Assembly: GCA_964595455.1 (NCBI GenBank)
Contig: CAZQQL010000150.1
Coordinates: forward strand, 1 to 5,124
Direction of reading: 5' to 3'
Length of the DNA: 5,124 nt
Origin: DAOUEG01 sp964595455
GTDB taxonomy: Bacteria; Chloroflexota; Dehalococcoidia; Dehalococcoidales; RBG-16-60-22
In this document: piece by piece, positions 1 through 2,555 of the stretch
Layout: every line of letters starts with the position of its first letter
Numbering within the stretch: the first letter of the stretch is position 1
Program-made: the position numbers and the translations under genes
Notes under the pieces: generated by a model
What the model saw: the letters and a program-made list of their open reading frames with translations, nothing else
Told to the model about the DNA's origin: nothing
The model's database searches: none

Positions 1-45
1 GATAATGAGCGGTGACTGGAGTTCAGACGTGTGCTCTTCCGATCT
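1..45. other. Illumina P7/TruSeq adapter remnant (not genomic)
   Basis: Bases 12-45 match the standard 34-base TruSeq read-2 adapter, from GTGACTGGAG through GCTCTTCCGATCT. Bases 1-3 (GAT) fit the end of the P7 flow-cell sequence. Bases 4-11 (AATGAGCG) sit exactly where the 8-base i7 index belongs and are the reverse complement of CGCTCATT, which I recall as TruSeq HT index D703. The order P7 end, index, read-2 primer, insert is the library-molecule order, so this is untrimmed adapter and the genomic insert begins at 46. Nothing here should be annotated as biology. Confidence 0.97.
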
Positions 46-119
46 TCCAAGACGGCGTAAAGCGGGTCTTCTCCAAAATCAAAATAATAGATAGAATGTA
101 AGGGAAAGTCCGGTCCTGA

Positions 120-263
120 CTAGTCAGATGAAGGAATGGGCCGGGCTTCCTGCAATTTCATCGGCTGATCGCAGCATTTCAGTTCCCCGGCGCCGGCTTT
201 GGTGCTCAGGGCTTCTGTGCCGCATTTCTGACATTGATATCTTTTTCCGAGCTGGCTTGGCAT
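120..263 (-). CDS. desulforedoxin-like small iron protein (47 aa), second of a tandem pair
   Basis: This 47-residue protein starts MPSQLGKRYQCQKCG and has cysteines at 11, 14, 30 and 31. The CX2C-X15-CC pattern is the signature of desulforedoxin and of the N-terminal domain of desulfoferrodoxin, where four cysteines bind one Fe in a rubredoxin-like FeS4 site. There is no superoxide reductase domain, signal peptide or membrane segment, so it should be a small soluble cytoplasmic electron carrier; the partner is unknown. It has an 8-residue tail (ending PIPSSD) that its neighbour lacks. The ATG at 261-263 is supported by AGGAGGT at 271-277 with a 7-base spacer. The gene lies 28 bases downstream of its paralogue and shares 20 of the first 39 residues with it, so the pair is probably co-transcribed from the promoter at 445-473. 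The stop is TAG, and the same frame stays open from there to the adapter junction. Confidence 0.9.
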   Translation of the reverse strand: MPSQLGKRYQCQKCGTEALSTKAGAGELKCCDQPMKLQEARPIPSSD

Positions 264-291
264 AGTATTGACCTCCTGACGAATCCGTTAA

Positions 292-411
292 TTACTGTTT
301 TTGCTCCATGGGCTGGCCGCAACACTGTATGGTGCCTGTACCGCCTTTGGTTATAATAACCTCGGCTCCGCATTTGGTGCAGCGATACCTTTTGCCTACT
401 TGATTTGCCAT
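292..411 (-). CDS. desulforedoxin-like small iron protein (39 aa), first of a tandem pair
   Basis: This 39-residue protein starts MANQVGKRYRCTKCG and ends CCGQPMEQKQ. Its length and its cysteines at 11, 14, 30 and 31 closely match free-standing desulforedoxin (about 36 residues in Desulfovibrio gigas, same CX2C-X15-CC spacing), which forms a homodimer with one Fe(Cys)4 centre per chain. A role as a redox carrier in anaerobic metabolism or oxidative-stress defence follows from the family; the actual partner cannot be read here. The start at 409-411 is preferred over an in-frame ATG at 415-417, because the ribosome site AGAGGTG (418-424) directly abuts the upstream ATG but lies 6 bases from the chosen one. 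It is the first gene after a perfect-consensus promoter (445-473), with a predicted leader of about 27 bases. The alternative, a truncated desulfoferrodoxin, is unlikely given the intact ends and the second complete copy. Confidence 0.92.
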   Translation of the reverse strand: MANQVGKRYRCTKCGAEVIITKGGTGTIQCCGQPMEQKQ

Positions 412-417
412 GTGCAT

Positions 418-424
418 CACCTCT
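418..424 (-). promoter_or_regulatory. ribosome binding site deciding the start of the 39-aa desulforedoxin
   Basis: AGAGGTG on the minus strand, complementary to the 16S rRNA tail. It is 6 bases from the ATG at 409-411 and zero bases from the ATG at 415-417, so it favours the downstream start. Confidence 0.75.
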
Positions 425-444
425 ATTTGAAACTTACCTCTTGT

Positions 445-473
445 ATTATAGGCTTCGGGTGCTTTTATGTCAA
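445..473 (-). promoter_or_regulatory. perfect-consensus sigma-70/sigma-A promoter of the desulforedoxin pair
   Basis: On the minus strand TTGACA (468-473) is followed by a 17-base spacer (451-467) and TATAAT (445-450). Both hexamers are identical to the housekeeping consensus and the spacing is optimal. Transcription would start near 438, about 27 bases before the first desulforedoxin start codon. This predicts strong, possibly constitutive expression unless a repressor acts, and the palindrome at 485-500 is a candidate operator. Confidence 0.9.
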
Positions 474-484
474 AGAAAACAGGC

Positions 485-500
485 TCAGCAATAATGCTGA
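485..500. promoter_or_regulatory. palindrome TCAGCA-N4-TGCTGA, candidate operator
   Basis: Two perfect 6-base inverted arms (485-490 and 495-500) surround a 4-base AT-only centre. The site lies 11 bases upstream of the -35 box of the minus-strand promoter and just upstream of the plus-strand small-protein module, so it could serve either divergent unit. It has no following T-run, so a terminator role is unlikely. I do not recognise the binding protein. Confidence 0.35.
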
Positions 501-512
501 AAACCTCTTTTC

Positions 513-540
513 CTGATTACGTAAAAGTCGCTAGTAGAAT
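513..540 (+). promoter_or_regulatory. tentative promoter of small-protein module A
   Basis: TAGAAT at 535-540 is a good -10 candidate (5 of 6). The best -35 is weak: CTGATT at 513-518, 16 bases upstream. The start would fall near 547, shortly before the possible GTG at 556. The 8-base palindrome TTACGTAA (517-524) overlaps the -35 region and has a near-copy, TTGCGTAA (913-920), upstream of module B, so an activator or other regulator is possible. The -10 choice is uncertain because CTAGTA or TAGTAG would also be possible. Confidence 0.3.
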
Positions 541-555
541 TCAGAAGAAATACCG

Positions 556-627
556 GTGTGCAATAACCATGGTTGTTTCATAATATCAGTAGGAAAGCCG
601 GAAGGCACAGCGGAAGGAGGAAGCAAG
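556..627 (+). other. leader of small-protein module A, with possible in-frame GTG extension
   Basis: A GTG at 556-558 follows AGAAG with an 8-base gap and opens a 24-codon stretch (MCNNHGCFIISVGKPEGTAE...). This stretch runs in frame, without a stop, into the small protein starting at 628. It could encode an N-terminal extension (71 aa in total), be an upstream regulatory peptide region, or be non-coding leader. The matching part of module B starts with ATG after AGGAG but runs out of frame with its small protein, which argues against a simple N-terminal extension. Confidence 0.35.
614..620 (+). promoter_or_regulatory. strong ribosome binding site AAGGAGG of small protein A
   Basis: AAGGAGG lies 7 bases before the ATG at 628-630. 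It supports the 47-aa start over the upstream GTG at 556. Module B has the identical heptamer in the equivalent place. Confidence 0.85.
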
Positions 628-771
628 ATGTACGAACTGTTTACCACACAGAGAACGCGGAACGAGAAAGAAATCTACCAGAAATGGTACGTGGCCAACC
701 AGATGGGCGCCAGGACCGGTAGAGGTATCAAACCGGTCCTCGACAAGATACTGGACAGCATCGGTCTTTAA
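628..771 (+). CDS. uncharacterised 47-aa small protein A (paralogue of the gene at 1033)
   Basis: I do not recognise this family. The protein starts MYELFTTQRTRNEKE and ends GIKPVLDKILDSIGL. It has no cysteine, signal peptide or membrane segment and is mildly basic (8 K/R against 5 D/E). The C-terminal stretch from I34 places I/V/L at 34, 37, 38, 41, 42, 45 and 47, as expected for an amphipathic helix that could bind a partner or a membrane surface. It aligns without gaps to the second copy with 23 of 47 identical residues, most strongly at R9-x-R-N and G31-x-GIKPVL-x2-ILD-x-IGL. In that last segment many codons differ only at the third base, which is strong evidence for selection on the protein. 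The start is fixed by AAGGAGG 7 bases upstream and by equal length in both copies. It is a one-gene unit ended by a terminator. Its role is unknown. Confidence 0.85.
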   Translation: MYELFTTQRTRNEKEIYQKWYVANQMGARTGRGIKPVLDKILDSIGL

Positions 772-782
772 AGGACGAAAAA

Positions 783-799
783 CGGGGTGAATAGCCCCG
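783..799 (-). terminator. proximal hairpin after small protein A, terminator-like for the minus strand
   Basis: CGGGG (783-787) pairs with CCCCG (795-799) across a 7-base loop. Read on the minus strand, the stem is followed directly by five T (778-782), so it could stop minus-strand read-through before the desulforedoxin genes. On the plus strand it has no T-run and may protect the 3' end of the small mRNA. The stem is only 5 pairs. Confidence 0.45.
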
Positions 800-804
800 C
801 TCGG

Positions 805-833
805 AAAGCCGGCGGAAACGCCGGCTTTTTTTT
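805..833 (+). terminator. intrinsic terminator of small-protein module A
   Basis: GCCGGCG (808-814) pairs perfectly with CGCCGGC (819-825) around a GAAA tetraloop and is followed by eight T (826-833). The AAA at 805-807 can extend the stem into the T-run. It lies 36 bases after the stop codon. Confidence 0.95.
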
Positions 834-911
834 GTGAATCCCGCCAAGACGCGGCTGGTTACGGCAGATAAAACCATCCTTATGCATCGATTAAACTACG
901 GAATTCGCCCA

Positions 912-940
912 TTTGCGTAATAAGCATAAGTAACTATATG
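912..940 (+). promoter_or_regulatory. tentative promoter of small-protein module B
   Basis: TATATG (935-940) is a possible -10, with TTTGCG (912-917) as a poor -35 at 17 bases. A 16-base spacing with TTGCGT (913-918) is equally possible. The element overlaps TTGCGTAA, the near-copy of the TTACGTAA palindrome upstream of module A. No better promoter was seen between 834 and 958, and that stretch holds no recognisable gene. Confidence 0.25.
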
Positions 941-958
941 GATTCAGGAGAAACACCG

Positions 959-1039
959 ATGTCGATTTGCAGAGAATCTTGCATAATTGATAGTGAAGGC
1001 ACCAGCAAGACAAGCGGAAGGAGGGAAGAGAGATGTTAG
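959..1039 (+). CDS. possible 26-aa leader peptide overlapping small protein B
   Basis: AGGAG (946-950) stands 8 bases before an ATG that opens 26 codons (MSICRESCIIDSEGTS...EERC). The stop TAG (1037-1039) overlaps the next start as ATGTTAG, a layout suited to translational coupling or leader-peptide control. The start region matches the GTG region of module A at the aligned position, and both predicted peptides contain two cysteines followed by II at codons 9-10 (C2 and C7 in A; C4 and C8 in B). Beyond that their residues agree poorly, so the shared signal may instead be RNA. The basic Arg/Glu-rich end reflects the ribosome site sequence and says little. Confidence 0.35.
   Translation: MSICRESCIIDSEGTSKTSGRREERC
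1018..1024 (+). promoter_or_regulatory. strong ribosome binding site AAGGAGG of small protein B
   Basis: AAGGAGG lies 8 bases before the ATG at 1033-1035 and inside the possible upstream reading frame, so translation of that leader would cross it. It is identical to the site in module A. Confidence 0.85.
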
Positions 1040-1176
1040 AGCTATTAACAAACGTCAGACTACGGAACGATCGCGACAGTTTCCCGAAACGTTACCTGGT
1101 TTCCCAGGTGACCCCTGACTATGGTAAGGGCATCAAACCCGTACTGTTCAGAATCCTCGACACCATCGGCCTTTAA
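1033..1176 (+). CDS. uncharacterised 47-aa small protein B (paralogue of the gene at 628)
   Basis: The family is not recognised. The protein starts MLELLTNVRLRNDRD and ends GIKPVLFRILDTIGL. It has the same length as small protein A, with no gaps in the alignment and 23 of 47 identical residues. Charged residues at 13-15 are exchanged conservatively (EKE against DRD). It also has no cysteine, no membrane span and a net positive charge of about 3. The conserved C-terminal amphipathic pattern I34, V37, L38, I41, L42, I45 suggests a helix; the N-terminal R9-x-R-N motif may be a second functional patch. The gene has an AAGGAGG site 8 bases upstream, begins inside the last codons of a possible 26-aa leader ORF, and is followed by two hairpins, the second a terminator. 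It converges on the GNAT gene of the carB operon, with 99 bases between the stop codons. Confidence 0.85.
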   Translation: MLELLTNVRLRNDRDSFPKRYLVSQVTPDYGKGIKPVLFRILDTIGL

Positions 1177-1181
1177 AAGCC

Positions 1182-1204
1182 AATCACGGTAACAAGCCGT
1201 GATT
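1182..1204. terminator. proximal hairpin after small protein B
   Basis: AATCACGG (1182-1189) pairs perfectly with CCGTGATT (1197-1204) around a 7-base loop, mirroring the proximal hairpin of module A. On the minus strand it is followed by GGCTTTT, so it may weakly terminate the convergent carB-pyrK-GNAT transcript. On the plus strand it has no T-run and may stabilise the mRNA end. Confidence 0.5.
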
Positions 1205-1210
1205 ACATAG

Positions 1211-1242
1211 AGCCGGCGGAGACCCCGCCGGCTTTCTTTTTT
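1211..1242 (+). terminator. intrinsic terminator of small-protein module B
   Basis: AGCCGGCGG (1211-1219) pairs over 9 bases with CCGCCGGCT (1225-1233), loop AGACC, followed by TTTCTTTTTT (1233-1242). The stem core GCCGGCGG is shared with the terminator of module A. On the minus strand there is no T-run after the stem, so it is directional. Confidence 0.93.
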
Positions 1243-1275
1243 GGAAAATTTGGCTATTGTTCCCGGACGCGGATT

Positions 1276-1773
1276 TTACCCGATCGCTTTTTTATAGCAA
1301 TGGAACGCTTTATCTTCCCGCAAGGAAACATCGCCGGCGGGGTGGTAGCCCAAGGATAGAAACAATGCCTGCGCAGCGCGGTTCCCGGAATAGGTATCCA
1401 GCCGGATAGAGCGGTAAGCGTTCTCCGCGGCATGCTCTTCAGCGAAAAGCATAAGGCGCCGGGCGAGTCCCCGGCGCTGAAAAAGGGGGTTAATGCAGAG
1501 GCGATGCACCACCAGCGGGCGGCCTCCGTCGTTCCAGGCAATGGTGAAGTAGGGAGGAGGCTGCTCTTCATTGAGGACGATGATGCCAAGGATACTATTA
1601 CCGTCGGCAATCTTGAACAGGGTCCCGGTGGAGATATCCTGCGCGATGAGTTCCCGGTTGGGGTAGGTGTCATCCCACTGGTCGTCGCCGTTCCTCTGTT
1701 TTTCCCGGACGGCGTCTCGGACCAGCGCCATGATGGCATCGATGTCAGTTTCGGCGGCACGCGAGATGTTCAT
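1276..1773 (-). CDS. GNAT-family N-acetyltransferase (165 aa)
   Basis: This is a full-length single-domain GNAT enzyme, which moves an acetyl group from acetyl-CoA to an amine. The family length of about 150-180 residues fits. The acetyl-CoA motif A is seen at 88-108, with VHRLCINPLFQRRGLARRL; Q99-R-R-G-L-A104 is the Q/RxxGxG/A pyrophosphate loop. Motif B follows, with N131 and ALFLSLGY (136-143). The N-terminal DQWDDTYPNRELIAQDI (31-47) resembles a group of uncharacterised Bacillota acetyltransferases. The substrate cannot be predicted. The ATG at 1771-1773 overlaps the PyrK stop as ATGA and has no good ribosome site of its own, so it is probably translated by coupling to pyrK. It is the last gene of the operon, and its link to pyrimidine synthesis may be only positional. 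A longer frame (1254-1760) over the same DNA is a shadow. Confidence 0.9.
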   Translation of the reverse strand: MNISRAAETDIDAIMALVRDAVREKQRNGDDQWDDTYPNRELIAQDISTGTLFKIADGNSILGIIVLNEEQPPPYFTIAWNDGGRPLVVHRLCINPLFQRRGLARRLMLFAEEHAAENAYRSIRLDTYSGNRAAQALFLSLGYHPAGDVSLREDKAFHCYKKAIG

Positions 1774-2555
1774 GCATCGGCAAAGAGCACGTCATTGAGG
1801 TCGAAGACAGGGCCGTCCTTGCAGACCTGCTGCAGCCCTTTTTTTGTGCGGACGGCGCACCCGTAGCAGACGCCCGTCCCGCAGCCCATCATGATCTCCA
1901 GCGATACCTGCACAGGGACACAGTATTTTTCACTATCAGCGGCCATGCTCCGGTACATGGACATCGGGCCGCAGGCGTAGATGCGGTGAATGTGTTCCAG
2001 GCACGGGACGATGAGGTCCGTGGCCCGTCCGCAGGTCCCCTCCGTCCCGTCCTCGGTGACGTTGATGATCTGGAGGGACTCCGGATTAACGCCTTCGTCG
2101 TAGACGATCTGGGGCATGGATACCGGCACGAGGCAGTCCTGCGTTCTGCCGCCGCAGATGAGCGTGACGGTTTTTCCCTGCCGGAGGGCCGTCTCCGCCA
2201 GGAAGACGAGGGGCGCAATGCCCATGCCGCCGGCCACCAGCATGATGTTCAGGTCTTCTTCAAATAAAGAGAAGCCGTTGCCGAGCGGGCCGAAGATATC
2301 CAGTTTTTCTCCCCGTTTCCGCTGGGAGAGCCAGTGCGTGCCTTTGCCGACATCCGCAAAGAGTATGGAGACGCCCTCGGCGAATGTGCGGTGGATGCTG
2401 AATGGTCTCGGCAGCACCGTATCGTCCCCGCAGCGTACCATGATGAACTGGCCGGGCCGGGCCGCCGCGGCTATATCAGGCGCTTCCAGGCGGATAAGGT
2501 AGGTGTCCCGGATGGTTTCCGTCGCGGAAAGTATTACGGCCTGTTTCTGTATCAT
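1770..2555 (-). CDS. pyrK: dihydroorotate dehydrogenase B (NAD+), electron transfer subunit PyrK
   Basis: The 261-residue protein has the ferredoxin-reductase fold of PyrK, which carries electrons from FMN-bound PyrD to NAD+ through [2Fe-2S] and FAD in the fourth step of pyrimidine synthesis. Visible in order: an FAD beta-barrel with RPFSIH (50-55) and FGPLGNGF (88-95); an NAD-binding GGMGIAPL (109-116); YACGPMSM (193-200); and a C-terminal cluster with cysteines 225, 230, 233 and 245 (CX4CX2CX11C) before KDGPVF. The length is normal for the family. The start at 2553-2555 overlaps the carB stop as ATGA and has AGGA four bases upstream. An earlier in-frame ATG at 2661-2663 would add 36 residues that merely overlap carB. 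A partner PyrD is required for class 1B activity but is not in the window. Related NAD(P)H-flavin reductase subunits are the main alternative; next to carB they are unlikely. Confidence 0.95.
   Translation of the reverse strand: MIQKQAVILSATETIRDTYLIRLEAPDIAAAARPGQFIMVRCGDDTVLPRPFSIHRTFAEGVSILFADVGKGTHWLSQRKRGEKLDIFGPLGNGFSLFEEDLNIMLVAGGMGIAPLVFLAETALRQGKTVTLICGGRTQDCLVPVSMPQIVYDEGVNPESLQIINVTEDGTEGTCGRATDLIVPCLEHIHRIYACGPMSMYRSMAADSEKYCVPVQVSLEIMMGCGTGVCYGCAVRTKKGLQQVCKDGPVFDLNDVLFADA

Larger units (their letters stand above)
516..1242 (+). repeat. diverged tandem duplication of a leader/small protein/double-hairpin module
   Basis: Two units in direct orientation (about 516-833 and 912-1242), with start codons 405 bases apart, share the same order of parts. 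These are: a TTRCGTAA element; a block ATTCAGRAGAAAYACCGRTG (539-558 and 942-961); AGCGGAAGGAGG before the gene; a 47-aa ORF; a hairpin with a 7-base loop; and a GCCGGCG-stem terminator. The two proteins are about 49% identical, so the duplication is old, or the two units were acquired as related copies. Confidence 0.8.

Noticed and set aside
301..516. 71-codon plus-strand frame
   Set aside because: It lies opposite the first desulforedoxin gene and its consensus promoter, has no ribosome site, and shows no recognisable domain; the minus-strand genes explain the sequence.
565..574. 10-base palindrome AACCATGGTT in the leader of module A
   Set aside because: It is absent from the corresponding part of module B and too short as a hairpin with a workable loop, so I treat it as chance.
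1254..1760. 168-codon minus-strand frame overlapping the GNAT gene
   Set aside because: It covers the same strand and DNA as the GNAT gene in another frame. Its product is rich in Pro, Ser and Arg without motifs, whereas the other frame has clear acetyl-CoA binding motifs.
1432..1866. 144-codon plus-strand frame
   Set aside because: Antisense to GNAT and pyrK; such long open frames are common opposite GC-rich genes and this one has no domain or ribosome site.
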